Shown here: piece after piece, positions 32,579 through 44,832 of the stretch
How positions within the stretch are numbered: position 1 is the first letter of the stretch
Layout of the letters: each line of letters begins with the position of its first letter
Source: Daphnia pulex
Lineage: Eukaryota > Arthropoda > Branchiopoda > Diplostraca > Daphniidae
NCBI RefSeq assembly: GCF_021134715.1
Contig: NC_060026.1
Coordinates: 1,240,001 to 1,304,000 of the forward strand
Reading direction: 5' to 3'
Length of the DNA stretch: 64,000 nt
Position numbers and translations under genes: made by a program
Notes under the pieces: generated by a model
Told to the model about the DNA's origin: nothing
Database searches by the model: none
The model's input: the letters and a program-made list of their open reading frames with translations, nothing else

Positions 32579-33440
32579 GCGGGGAACTCGGGAGGAAATA
32601 GAAGTACATTTGGCAACGTCGTTAATGGCTCCACGAAAAATAGCAGAAACACCTACGATTCTACGAATTAAATGTGGTCGTCGTCTCGTCGAGTCGTACG
32701 TCTTGTCTCACGTCTCATGTCTCTTTTCACAGATACACTTGATACCGATGAGCAGGTAAATAACATAGCATGATAAGATTAATAAAAAGAAGCTGTTATT
32801 AAAAATAGTGTGATTATGGGGGCTTTCATTTAGAAGAGTTCCAAGAGTAACACAGACCCAAACTTGTAAAATTTTGATTCTTGAAATTTGAAAAGCAATT
32901 GTCATATAAGCCCCAAGTTAATGTGTGGCAGTAACTTGCTGTATGCACAATGTAAATTCATCTTTTCTTTTGAGCTGGTTTGATGCAAGTCAGCGAACAT
33001 CTCAGTTTCATCGACAGGATACTTATTTTGTGATACCATTATCGCTGTGTATGTATGTTACATATTCAAAAAGTGCACACCTTGCATTCGTGCAGTGTGC
33101 TACTTAGCCTACAAATCTTACATTCACTTGTTAATTAAAATCAAATGATTAGTTGCTGTTGCTGACCCACTAGCTCATTTCACTTATTGTATGGTTTCCA
33201 TAAATATTTTTCATTACATGTTTTTCATTTCTGAGTGCAGATATTTAGCATCCTGTTTGATTGGAGATTCAACCGACGTCGGGTCATCTCTTCTTTAAAT
33301 CCCTCTTGTCTTCGTGATGTACACCCATGTGAGTGGTATATTCACGTGAACGCTCTTTTTCATCTCTCGCCTGCCTACGTATTCAACATTTCTGCGGATG
33401 TAGCACTTAGGATGCCTGGCCGTATTTCCCAAGTTTCAAG
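32579..33440 (+). repeat. Exon-like cassette, copy D
   Basis: Diverged copy following the tRNA-Cys. The first block starts GGGGAACTCGGGAGG and ends at gtaaat (about 32,755). The last block ends TTTCAAG, but its donor is GA instead of GT (gaagg at 33,441), so splicing at this site should be lost. Confidence 0.6.
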
Positions 33441-33679
33441 GAAGGAAAGTTTCTCCTCTTTTTTCGCTATTTAGGGGATTGATTATCGTGACATCGTTCC
33501 CCAACTACTGGTTCTTATGCAACTTGCATATAATTGCATATCATGCTCAACTTCCATTGGCAGAAAAATACTGAGAATCAACTAATGTTTAAGAGAGTCA
33601 TTCAACTTCCTTTGAATAGTCTCTTTATCACTTCTTTCAAAGTACAGTTTAATTATTAATTTGCTATTATTCATTGCAG

Positions 33680-33812
33680 TTTACGGTGAGATTATGGAGA
33701 TGGTGCTGCTACTTTTGCATGGGTTCCGACAGTGGCTGGAGTTCCCCTGCTATTACATCAATAACCAGGACAGTACACTTTCAATTGTCTCCATCAGATT
33801 TTGAGAGAATAT
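33680..33812 (+). pseudogene. Isolated copy of the sugar-transporter second exon
   Basis: 133 bases, exactly the length of exon 2 of the intact transporter (28,481-28,613), in the same phase with intact acceptor (attgcag) and donor (gtaatt). The frame is open and reads YFCMGSDSGWSSPAI, but the start ATG of exon 2 is ACG here. No further transporter exons follow in the window, so it is an orphan exon. Confidence 0.75.
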
Positions 33813-34762
33813 GTAATTTAGCTTTGTACTTGTTATTATCACATTCACATGAGACTTCATTCTTCGATAGTAATTGAATTTTTCAAGTAGGATTAACAGC
33901 CAGTTGATGAGTTGAAGTCTCGGCTTCTATTGTTTAGTTTTAAAATTGTTGGACTTCATCAGTGACAATTCTTTCTTTCTACCATGTATTTAGTTATGGA
34001 TTCTGTAAAGGGAAATGGGTGTATACAAGATCCGTTGATACAGAAAGAATATTTTGATCAGTGGAGAGTAAATAGGGCTAATGACTTTGTATTTAAATCT
34101 TGTATGAGTCATCTAGTTATATGTACATCTTGTTTCAACAATGGCTATCAGATAAAGATTTCAGAATATTTGGGTTAACTATGGAAAACAGCATAAAGTG
34201 TCATTAATTATTTGTCTTTTCAGGCAGCATTTCCATTGATGCTTAAGATTAATTCATTTAATTTTGGTTATAGGTTTATTGTTTATGGTCCCGTAGTTGC
34301 AGCCTATGCTGAGTGAAAGATCTTTTTGCATCAAGTTAAACTGGCTTTTCCTTGGTGCTGGTGTCGTGCTACCGAAGTGGTGTGATACTTAACTATGCCT
34401 GTGCTGTTCAATGTGCAGTGGTTTTGCAGCCTGTTTCCAGTTGAGAGATGGAGGTGATACAGGATTGAAGAAAAAGAACTGAAGTAGCTGTGCTGGTGTT
34501 CTCCTGAAATTGCTGTGCCACAGGAGTTGCAGATAGTGTTTATTTAAAGAGTCTGGAGATGATCAGCCACTTCTGCCTATAACTTGTGTAAAACTTCAAA
34601 GTTGTAAGAAATACACAAGTCAAGTGCTAAACATGACTTTATTATAAATTATAAGACACAGCAAACAAAAAACTTTAAAAGGAATTGCTTTATTGTCCCA
34701 CCTCCACCCACAATTCCACCACATTTTATAGTCACATACATACATACATACACTTAAGTTAA
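33813..34762. repeat. Segment duplicated at 37,820-38,190
   Basis: Bases about 33,850-34,380 match about 37,820-38,190 with many differences (shared blocks: GCATTTCCATTGATG, GGTGTCGTG-TACCGAAG). No gene is supported in either copy. Confidence 0.6.
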
Positions 34763-35088
34763 CCCGTTGGCTGCCACGCCATACAACCCGTAGGTTGTTT
34801 TTCTACTACTCTACGCGCCACGTCAGAAGGATCCATGACCAAAGTGGGACTTGCCATTGCTGACAAGTCCGGGCTGACACGGTGACAGGAGAAGATGGAA
34901 TGCACGCCTCTAGAATCCATCACCGTATCGAAAAGGGGGAAGTCCCTATGGTGCACTGCCTAACGGGGCCTTTCGGCGAATCTGGGGCTGGTGCGACTGT
35001 CCGACCCCGCGGCATGTAAACCACGAGACCGAACAGCGCGGCCCGTGCTAAGGAGCTAGGGGAGAACAAAGGCGTGGCAGCCAACGGG
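34763..35088. mobile_element. piggyBac-type MITE
   Basis: A 326-bp element with perfect 18-bp terminal inverted repeats (CCCGTTGGCTGCCACGCC at the left, its reverse complement at the right end). Both sides are bordered by TTAA (34,759-34,762 and 35,089-35,092), the piggyBac target site, and CCC at the tip fits piggyBac ends. There is no transposase frame; internal DNA is GC-rich relative to its surroundings. Non-autonomous element. Confidence 0.85.
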
Positions 35089-35116
35089 TTAACTAACACA
35101 CACGAAAACATATTAC

Positions 35117-36272
35117 CAACAACAAATGATTGTCCGCGCTGACATTTTGGAGATACCGGAGATGTTTTGGCGCTCCATCTTCTCGACGTTTCCTCTGCAT
35201 TACCTGAATAAAGAAAAAACAATTCTTATTTATTGACATGCCAATAAAAGTTACATAATACAGATAGAAATAATAATCATGTTTTTTAGCTCAAAGATTT
35301 AAAGTTGCAATTTCTAAAATTTAAAATCAAGCTTGCAATATCTAGAACTGTAAACAGAACAAAGCTCACTTGGTAGTTTTTTTAAAATTTTCCGGAAGTA
35401 TACCGGAAGTAACCACAGCGCCTCAACCATTGAGCTGTCGTCAAATTAAACCACATATTCGTGATCTCCATGAAATTTGGGGTCGATTAGATGTGATTTA
35501 AACGAAATCCAAAATTTGGCCAAAATCGAGAATTTTCCTGAACTATAGTTCAGGAAAATTTTCGAAACCGGAAGTACGAATACGCAAAAACGATAACGTG
35601 AACTTTACCACAAATTTGACGAGGATCACGAATATGTGGTTCTTTTGCTCCTCGAATGAATATTTACTGAACTACTGACTAAAATGAGCAAACCGGAAGT
35701 AGAAAAAAAAGGGCAATTATCGAAAATTTTACAAGTGAGCTTTGTTGCAGGAATAGTAATCGTCAGTTATTACTAAACATTTCAACAAAATAACTGCCAA
35801 TAAATGTTTAAATAGACGTGCAAAGTAACTGAAACTGACTGTTATGACAGCTGCAAATTATCAAAAAGCCATCTAGCGTTAGAAAAAAGAAACGTCCAAG
35901 TAAAACTTCGTTGGCGCGTAAGAAGGGCCTGATTTTGAAAACTATTACACAGACAGAGTCTAACGCAACTAGACTATTAGTAGATAACCTACGAAAATAA
36001 GTCAATTGTTGGGTACCTGGGCATAATCCCGTGGTGAGTGACTGCAGGTGCGTAACAGCGGACGGAAGCGATCACTGAAGTGGTCCAGAAACTCGCCAGT
36101 GAAGTAAAACAAATTGTGTTTAGAAGCAGTGAAGTTAGATGAGCGTGTGTCGCGAAGATAAGGATGGAGAAGAACGTTGATGGAAGTCCCTCTTCCGTCA
36201 TGGACAAAAGCCAGCGTTGGCTCAAGAATCTCCGTGCTAGGACCACATGATTCCACAAAGAAACTGCGTGCT
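35117..36272 (-). CDS. Possible two-exon fragment of an unrecognised gene
   Basis: Two open segments on the minus strand join in phase: 36017-36272 (acceptor ttttacag, donor gtaccc) and 35117-35203 (acceptor ttattcag, donor gtaata). Together they give about 114 residues containing PSTEILEPTLAFVHDGRG and NLFYFTGEFLDHFSDRF. The segments are protein-like, but no family is recognised. Neither a start codon nor a terminal exon could be placed: an upstream open segment near 36,335-36,418 is out of phase, and the MITE occupies the downstream side. The intron holds the 35,358-35,746 fold-back element. Likely a gene remnant. Confidence 0.35.
35358..35746. mobile_element. Fold-back element with nested inverted repeats
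   Basis: A 389-bp segment bounded by perfect 15-bp inverted repeats (AACAAAGCTCACTTG; reverse complement at 35,732-35,746). Inside, an 18-bp inverted pair (AACCACATATTCGTGATC near 35,450; complement near 35,620) and a 30-bp perfect palindrome centred at 35,545 share the same axis, so most of the element could fold into one hairpin. No target-site duplication is clear. It may be a fold-back MITE. Confidence 0.75.
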
Positions 36273-37819
36273 CTGTAAAAAAAATGTTTAACATAATGAA
36301 AATATAAAAATGAAGAAAGCATATCAATCTTTACCTTTTCTAAGAAGCACACTGAAAAGTTCATGATGACAAAACCGTAAAAATGGAATTCACAGCAACT
36401 AACAGCATTAATCCACATGTTGAGATAAATTTCTTGATGCTAAAGAAAGTGTCATGAAGTATTGCAGTAGCGTGGTGATAGGTGGTTCACTTCACACTCT
36501 TCATGTCACTGAAACTCTAAGTGAAAATGGGACAAGAAAATTCTCTACGTTATTTACAAATTTACACAAATTTACCTATAAGAAAAAAAACTCTACCTAT
36601 CTCTTAGCTGGGTTGCCTTCTAAAAACAGCCATAACAACAAACATGGTGTTGCAGGGTACACCACCAAAATTGCCAGATTCAGAAAAGATCCTAGGGTTA
36701 AAAAGCAAGAATTCCTATGTTATACGAAAATCTGAATTGTAATGGTTTGGTAGCAGTAATGGGGAAATACCTTATCTCGGCACATTTGTATTCCACTATA
36801 TGTGTGCTTCAAATATGAGTTTTAGGTTTTTGACAGCATGAGGATCTAATTAGATCCATTATTGGATGGAAATTGACTGAGCGCTAAGTCAACTTGTTGG
36901 ATGACTGACAGTATGCTTCTAGAATTGAAGAAATAAGTTGGTACAGTATAAAAATAAGAAAACTAGATAAAGATAAACCTACATAAGATACGAAGTTCAA
37001 TTTGGTATTTTAAATCACAGGAATAAGTGTAAATTAGCAACAATTTCGCTTCGTTTCACCATGAAAAACAACATCGGCGACACTGGCGACATCTAGTAAT
37101 GAGTTTTGAATCTTAAGTTACAGTCAGCTGTCACTTGTCAGTCAGTCACAGTCACAGACAGACATGACACATGACATTACACGTCGTAATCGTAACTTTC
37201 ATAAGTTAACTTAAAAAGTTTAACAACGGAGATCGGATAACAATTTAAGTGTTTTAAGTAATAGATAAAACAGTCTTTAGCTTAAAACTCTTACTGCATT
37301 CTTGACTAAATGCTTTCAGATAATTTCAGTTTCAGCTGAAGTTTTCATGTACCTGGCCAACTAGGTGCTCGTTAAAATAGAAATGAAATGGTCTAATCCA
37401 AAAATGCATGCTCACAATCTATGTCTTCTGAAGCAAAATCATTTCTGTTGCAGGTTAGTTATTTTACAAATTTGAATTACTGTATTCTTTAAGGCAATAA
37501 TGTTCATGTTAACTTTTACCTGTCAAGTTGTAAATCTTCAGGATATTGATGCCTTCGCCAGATTCAATTCCTTGTGGCTATCTATTTTCCGGACAACAGC
37601 AAGAAAATGCTGCTACTCAAGATTTTATGGTGACCACCACTTTGTTCTAATTTAGGACAAGGTAAGATTGATAGATTTGAGGTATTGTTTTCTGTTACTA
37701 CAATATGTAGTTTGGAAATTATATCTAAATTTACTCTCCATTCAAAAAGCTTGCTAACTGACACTGAGAAGTTTCATAGTAAGCTAGTTCTACTTGTGTC
37801 ATTTTTGTTATCGTCACAT
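36273..37819. other. No gene seen
   Basis: AT-rich sequence with only short open frames. About 37,040-37,200 is a less AT-rich patch with repeated GTCA/ACAG words. Nothing is supported. Confidence 0.4.
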
Positions 37820-38190
37820 GAGAATTCACTGCTTGAAACTAATAATTTCTTTTAAAGCAGGATAAACATCCAGTTAAAGTCTTAGCTTCTCTTTCTTCTT
37901 TGTTGTAGTTTAAATGACACATTTTGTTTTTGTTTCAACAATAGATATCAGATATTGTTTTCAGAATATTTGGTTTAACTAAAACTACATTAAGTGTCAT
38001 TAATTTGTCTTTTCAGACAGCATTTCCATTGATGGTGAAGATTAATTCATTTCATTTCGGTTTATCGTGTATGTTCGCGTGGTTGCTGTCCGCTGTGGTA
38101 CGTTGTTGCAGCTTACGCTGGTGATAGATCTTTCTGCATCAAATTCAATTGGCCGTTCCTTAGTGCAGGTGTCGTGTTACCGAAGTTGCA
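37820..38190. repeat. Diverged duplicate of 33,850-34,380
   Basis: Second copy of the segment downstream of the orphan transporter exon. Alignment requires several indels, so it is an old duplication. Confidence 0.55.
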
Positions 38191-38279
38191 TTTTTTTTTT
38201 AAATCAGTTTACCGTTTATATGTTCAGTCAGAAGGAACAAAAACAGAAGTATGGGGATGTTTATGTCAAAAATATAAAC

Positions 38280-38479
38280 ATGTTTATGGGATTGGGAAAG
38301 GAAAGTGGAGAATGTTGGAGGGGGAGGAGATTATAAGTTTGGATAAAAAACCTTTAATATACAATCTTACAATCATATCCCAACCAATTAAACTTCCAAC
38401 CCCACCAACTTACACCTTCCAATTTTTCAAACCCCACAAACATACACTTACCAAACTCTAAATTTATACCCTAACCAAT
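38280..38479. other. Abrupt strand-composition switch
   Basis: Bases 38,280-38,350 contain no C (with about 27 G), while 38,343-38,479 contain no G (with over 40 C). The two halves are loosely inverted relative to each other (GGAAAGTGGAGAATGTTGG versus the complement of CCAACTTACACCTTCC), so an imperfect hairpin is possible. No coding function seen. Confidence 0.7.
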
Positions 38480-41400
38480 GTTAAACCATAACGATGTAAT
38501 ATCTGTAAGAAAATATATAAACCAATATTTATTAATTTATTAAACAAAACGTCCGGTTCAAGACGGTTTTTCTTCTGTACGAGTTAAAACGCAATCGTTA
38601 TACCATCGCTGCGGCAATGAGACAAAAAGCGTTGGTTTAGTTTAGCGGAAATATGCATCAGTCTTTGTAACTTGACCGACGGAAATTTTCGCAAAAAATA
38701 AACCATAGCTATTTGTTTCATTGGGTAATGGGTTGAACTTTCACATGCAGTTATAGGACATGTCTACGGCCCCCAGAGATAAGTCTCTGGACCGAGAAGA
38801 AGGGGGAAGTACGAGGCAAGTTTTACTGGGGAGATGTAGTCATACTAGGCTTCCGGGTTAGACTCATGACCCTCCAAAAGTTTTCATCGGATCATGTGCC
38901 TTCCAAGTCGCCGTTCGACCAGAGCCCTCCTCTCCGCCTGGTTTCACAGCGGGTGAGTGACCACCGGCGGGCGTTGGTTAGTGGTTAGTTAGGGAAACGG
39001 GGCCACAGAAAAGAAGGAAGCCCAGATATCCACTTGTCTACATCTACATCATAAACTTCTTCAGTTACGTCCAATCATCTCGGTAAGTCACAGAGACATC
39101 GACACAGGCATTACACACAAAGACTGATAGACATTGACAAACAACACATTACAGGATAACACCAGCACCACAGGCAGCATGAAACAGCTTGAACTGGAAA
39201 TGGCTGCAAAACCACTGCATATTGAACAGCATCGTACAGTTGAAAAACACCTTGCCACAGAGTCCTCAGAGAAAAAAAGCAAAATTAATGTTAATGAAAA
39301 AATAGAACTTCAGATGGAAAAGATATCTTGGCAATGGCATGGCAAGTCAAGAATCTCAATCTAATTACCATTTCAAGAAGTCTTCGTGAAGTTGTAGTTG
39401 GGTTACGCTTTCGCACTTCAGGATAACACCAACACTAAAGACTGATGCAGCAATTGCAGCTCAACTTGATCACACCTTTCACCAGCTGGCTACAACAAAA
39501 CCATTAACGCGAAAGACAGCAATGAAGTTCAGATTTAGCGTGTTCTTAAATTCCTCGATATGTAAAGGGATCTCTAAACATAAACTAATAAAATGTATTA
39601 CATTATTACAGGGAAATTGATCAACAAAATTACTTTAATCTAATATTCAGTAAATTTAACGACACGCAAACTAGAATTACCTATTAAATTTCTTGATTGA
39701 AAATGTAGAACGACGCCGTAAATCCGCAATGCATTTGGAATACATTTTCACTCGGTGTCTCAGAAACAAATGGCGGAATTTTGTCCCCCTCACGAAGACA
39801 CTCGCGTCAACCTAGAGTATGGAGGATATGATTTTAAATTTTTAGCTAAATTTTTAAATTTACTTGTCATACTAAACACGGGTCAAGGCCCGCTTAAAAA
39901 ACTACCCAGCTGGTTAAGTAAAATAAATTAAGTTTTGTTGAGCCCTTGATATATTTAAACGAACAAAACTAAAGATGACAAAGCGAAAATTAGTTAGTTC
40001 ATCATTACATTCCCAAAAAAATATTAATATGGGATTTTAGACTAACAAGTGAATGAAAAAGGGATTCGGTTTTCCGAAGCGTTCAATGCAGATGCGAATC
40101 ACATCCCAATCCTTTTTCAGTTTACTTTAGAAATGTAGGTAATACAAGTTTTAATTCCTCTACTGAGATCATCTCAATGTCCACTTTCTTGACAGGGAAA
40201 GAGCCACAAGTCTATTCTTCTTAGTGGGGAGTGAGCTAGGATTTATCTTTAGACATGGGAACAAAAATAAAAACAATCCACCAAATGCCAACGATGACTG
40301 CTGAAATACCTTTCAGAAAGGTTTCTTAACTAATTATATCACATACCATCTTATATTTTGCAGTTATAAAAATAAACATTGGTAAAAATAACTACCTTGC
40401 AAACAGAAATTCCTGGTTATGAAAGACACAGCTTGCATTATTGGATTGGAACATTTCATCTCTATTGCCAAGAGCACTTGGGCACACGAAAACTTCAGCT
40501 GCAGTCGTCTGAAAACATTTAATCAACAATGCAAGAAGAATCATTAGCTGAATGTTTTGTTATCTGTTAATTAAAAAAGTAAAACCATTTAAGGTTTATC
40601 TCAGCCAACATTATTTAAGAATCAAGACCAATAACATCTCTCATGAAGAAATCTGCTTTACATAAGAGGTAACTGCCTTTATTATCTTATGGAAAAATGC
40701 AATAACCCGATAGACAGCTACTCTTATACTAATTGTGCTAATAACCATGACATATAATACATATTACCAAAAAGCTGAGAATTGTAATCACCATCACAGG
40801 AATCAATTCAACAATGAACATGCCAGACGGCCACCATTTTGAATAATTTGCAATGAAATTGAGGAGGAATGGGCAGGGTTGCATGAAAATGAACAAGGTA
40901 GATCTAAAAAATTTATTTATTTTAAAAAATAAATAAATTTTTGGTAAATCAATTGGAATAATTGTATAAATTAACAAGAATTTGAGGCCACAACCACAGG
41001 AGTGCTGGATAACGTAAGAGGGGGAATTGACAACGAGCAGTTGAACACCCATAGAACGTCGAAAGAGTTTTTATCTTTCCTTTTTAGGTTTAAGAAAGTG
41101 AAGCGCAGTTCATGAAAAGGAAAACAATAGAGAAGAGCCAGATAATTGAAACGAATGGCAAAAGAGGCGCAATAAAAGAGCAAACTCTTGATCTATGGAC
41201 AGCTTATGTATATCGACGAGAAATGTACGCAGGAAAACCACACACGCACCAAAATGCTAATTCTGCATGATTAGCCACAACGAAAACGGGCGTAGTCTCT
41301 CTTTAATGTCAAACAAACTAGTTACTCTGGCATTTCTGCTTCAAATTTTAATAGATTTTGTTTGACCACACTCGGACTCGGACTTGACGGCACAGTGACA

Positions 41401-42008
41401 GAACGTATGTGTCAAACATGTAATGTGCATTCGTTTTTAAGATCACTGAGCAGTGGCATTGATAACCACCACATGCCACCGGGGAAAGCTCAATTCTCAC
41501 AACAGGGGAAGTTGATCAAAAAATATTGATGCTCCGAACGGGAAAGAAAACCCTGCACTCCAAATCTTGTTAATGGGTTGCATCATTAGCTCAGATGCGA
41601 GTGGCGTTAAAATTCGATGGTAAAATTCAAGTACAAAGCGGTACAAAGAGTAGTTTACCTGATAATGTTTTTTTCTTCCCCCCTTCCCCCAAACTTGTAT
41701 CAAATGCATTAAACCTGTCAATATTTCAGTGTTCAATATTTCATCTGCTAAATTGGGGTTTTGTTACTGGTCGTTATCAATTTCTTGTACATCAATAGAC
41801 AGCAATTGTTAAATATGCGTAACAAGGTAGTAAGTGAATAATCCCATTAGATATGTTCTGGTTTAAGATTGAATTCTCATTAATCATTTCGTCAAAATTG
41901 CCCGACATTGTACATTGGTAAAACTTGAAAATTTGAGCCACAAATAAACCTTGTCCCAAGAGCGTCAAATAACAAAAGAGGGAAATAATACAAACAGCAA
42001 ATCTAACC
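38480..42008. other. No gene seen; short low-value open frames
   Basis: 38,760-39,010 is relatively GC-rich. Around 39,150 and 39,420 there is a repeated CAGGATAACACCA motif. 40,908-40,945 is an AT-only inverted repeat. Minus-strand hydrophobic frames at 40,740-41,180 do not match a family I recognise. Confidence 0.4.
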
Positions 42009-42300
42009 TTGAAAAGGGCCCAGTGTCTAATCGAGCGTTGGCGATGCAGAATTGTACTTTCCATCCGCACGGAATGTTTGCTTCCTCTGTCAATCCATCC
42101 AAAACATGAAGCTAGAGAATAAAAAATAAAAAAAGCAATTAAATACAAATCAAAAGATTCTAAACACCGACTAGAACATAAGATACCGCCTCTTGAACGT
42201 GTCATAAAGTGATGTTGAAGCTTCCGCATAAAACGTGATTCAAAACATAATTGCAACTTTTGAAGTGATGTGAATAGGCTCTGTTGCGTGCAATTTTGCA
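42009..42300 (-). pseudogene. Decayed gene fragment, copy 1 of a pair
   Basis: An exon-like block (42,009-42,111; acceptor ctctag, donor gttaga) reads LHVLDGLTEEANIPCGW and onward. Compared with copy 2 (44,833-44,936), the differences at its first and fourteenth codons and one later codon are silent in this frame and one is a replacement, so this frame was the coding one. The preceding block (to about 42,300) has a stop in the matching frame. Family not recognised. Confidence 0.45.
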
Positions 42301-42563
42301 AAGGGCCGAAGTCCTGTATTCAGACCTGCGAGGGGGTCGGAAAAGCCAATTATAAGAGGCAACAACTGCTGAAACACAAAGGCAAACTCAAAAATATAAT
42401 AATGATGTCGTTGAACCTGTAGGTGCGATTCGCGTTGACAAATGGGTGTCCTTCGCGCGATAAACCTCGTCGAGTTTCTTATTTACTTCACGTGCCGACC
42501 ACCTGTGGAAATACGTACCGTGGGCATTTTCAATCGGTATGAAACTGTGCGGGTTCCAGCCTG

Positions 42564-42570
42564 TATAAAA
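42564..42570 (+). promoter_or_regulatory. TATA box
   Basis: TATAAAA 100 bases upstream of the start codon at 42,670; transcription would start near 42,595. Confidence 0.55.
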
Positions 42571-42669
42571 CTAAACACGTCGTTAACTAAAAGACCACAC
42601 AGAAAGTCGATCATTCTATTAAGCACAGTCATTAGGATAAGACAGGTAAATCTTTATTTAGCTTTAGAC

Positions 42670-42930
42670 ATGGATCTGCTTAGTGCAAGGTCGTACGCAA
42701 TGATAATTCTTTTGGTAACGCACGCTCATGCTGGACAAACTGAAGAGAAACAGCTGGAACTTCTAAGTGAAAACTACGTAAGTGGCATCATTTTTTTCTC
42801 TTTTCAACTGATATTTTGTAGTGCTGTTAACTTCACCCATTAGGTCAAAATGCAAGAAATGTTTAAAGAGCAAGCCACCCAATTGGAAGAGCTGAAGATT
42901 AAGAGTTCAACAACACGAGTCGGTTATTAA
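42670..42930 (+). CDS. Small secreted coiled-coil protein, probably a truncated gene
   Basis: Two exons (42670-42777, 42844-42930) encode 64 residues: a signal peptide ending near THAHA|GQ, then a heptad-rich segment (LELLSENY..KMQEMFKEQ..QLEELKIK). The stop comes early. Shifting frame near 42,910 lets the sequence continue to RIPRSCADLKNI at about 43,015-43,050, which resembles the 'signal + coiled coil + SCADL' N-terminal layout I associate with secreted Daphnia proteins that often end in a C1q-like domain. I therefore suspect a frameshifted member with its globular domain lost or split. The short form could still be expressed. Confidence 0.5.
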
Positions 42931-44832
42931 TTCCATGCAGAGAGACAAGTCGATTGAAATGGACTACAAGTCAGCCGGAATTATCAATGCTACCCTTAGG
43001 CAAGGGACATCAAGAATTCCGCGATCCTGTGCGGATTTGAAAAATATAATAAGAGAGACAAAACACAATCAATGTAAACTGCAATACAATTTGAGAAAGA
43101 AACAGAAAACGATTGGGATCATGTGATGCATTAAGTATCGCTGAAAGAGGGTTTAGGATTATTCCAATTACTTCTGCGACAAAAGACGATGAGTTAAAAA
43201 CTCAAGTCTAAAAATCTAAGAATAACTGAGATCTTATATTGCAGAGACAATTCATGATTTTTTCAATGCACGCGGATTGAGTGCGGATTGAGTTAATTGA
43301 ATGAATCAAGTGACGAGATAATTTGGGATCTGAAAATAGGTAGAGAACGAGCCCAATAAGAGGTTTTACATTGCTAATTTGGCCACTGAGGGAACTCTAG
43401 AGACTAATTAAGTTAATACATTGGTGAAAAATTGAATAATTGGGTGAGACTTCAACCGAATGAGTTAAAACAGAATCGTTAAGAATTTCAATTTTCGGCG
43501 GGATTTAAACTGGTTTTTACATATTCCCATAATCCGACCACACTTCTATTTGGGAAATTCTATTGGCTGTGGAAACTAGCAACGCATATCAAAATCCAAC
43601 ACGCACCTGTCGATTGGGTCAGCAACTGAGTAAACAAAAGAAGGAATACACAGATCCCAATCGATGTTTTCTATTAACAGGGTATCGCATAACTCAGATG
43701 CAAATGTTTGAACTCTTTAAAATCAATTTCCCAACTCTATTAGTGCAGTGTAGGATGCCATTCTCATACACACTGCAAAATGGCGATGGAAAAACAACAG
43801 TGTCTACTTTCGTCATCGTTCCCCTTTGAAAAGAAACATGAATATTTAAAAAAAAAAGAAGTATTCAATGAAAAGAGAAGTAAACGCCTTTGATCAGTAT
43901 AAAATTCGGCGAATTACTCATACAAAAAAACACAAAGCCGAACAATTAGTAAACATCTGGAAAAAAAAAATCCATCCCAATATGACTTTATAAATGAAAC
44001 CACTTTTAGCCGTAAAGACAGGCCAAAGTACAAACGTAAAATATTCAATCAAGCAATCAAACTATATGGAACTGGGTGGATTAAACGCGGCGTCACTCAA
44101 TTTGCTGGTTTTAGGCTGAAAGAAGAAAATTTGCTATCAGTCAAATTGTCGATTTGGGTTGATGTGACAAATTAAAGGGAAATTGCAATATCATTAAAAG
44201 GTTGGGTTCGTCGCATCCGCCTAATGCGTTTAACAGGATAAAAAATAAACAAAAAAGTTTTAACTGATAAGGTGCTGCAACCATGTTGCTGGTTTCGATA
44301 AAACCCCGGAAGTACTACAATCGCTTGACTAGGCAACTTATTCTGTTGTCAAATAACGTTTGACACATCTAATTCATGTTGAATTTTTGATACGTACAGT
44401 CAACAGAATGGTTTGTAAAAAGACACCCTGGGCGACAACAAGCATGAAATGATTTAAAAAAAATTATTTCCTATCCTCGTGAGAACAAGGCGAAAGGGAA
44501 ACGGGAAAACTACTGCCGGGCTTCTAAGAATATCGTAAAAAATACCAGAGGAATTATTTGTTTTAATTAAAAGACGCTACCTCATATTCTTTATCAATTG
44601 CTTGAATTGTAGCAACGCACATCATTTTTAAAGTATGCGTAACAAGGCAGTAAGCGAATAATCCCATCAGATATGTTCTGGCGACGTTGATAAGATTAAA
44701 TTCTATCATTACGTCAAAGTTGCCTGAAATTGTACATCTGTCAAACTTGAAATTTTGGGCCAAAAAAAATAAACCTTGTCCCAAGAGCGTCAAATAATAA
44801 ATGAGGGAAATAATAAAAACAGCAAATCTAAC
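42931..44832. other. Possible decayed remainder of the coiled-coil gene
   Basis: 42,931-43,125 holds the frameshifted continuation (SCADL motif). Around 44,060-44,174 a plus-strand frame reads QFAGFRLKEENL, reminiscent of a C1q-like C-terminus, but the intervening sequence is not open. No intact gene. Confidence 0.3.

Noticed and set aside
34759-35222. Minus-strand open frames of 65 and 100 residues across 34,759-35,222
   Set aside because: They fall mostly inside the GC-rich MITE, and the piggyBac-type element explains the composition; no transposase motif is present.
40908-40945. Perfect-looking inverted repeat made only of A and T
   Set aside because: Low-complexity AT sequence gives such pairs by chance; no element boundaries or copies seen.
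41792-42301. Hydrophobic minus-strand frame that looked like a gustatory receptor
   Set aside because: Silent substitutions relative to the second copy support a different register for the exon-like block, and no receptor signature was found. The receptor label was dropped.
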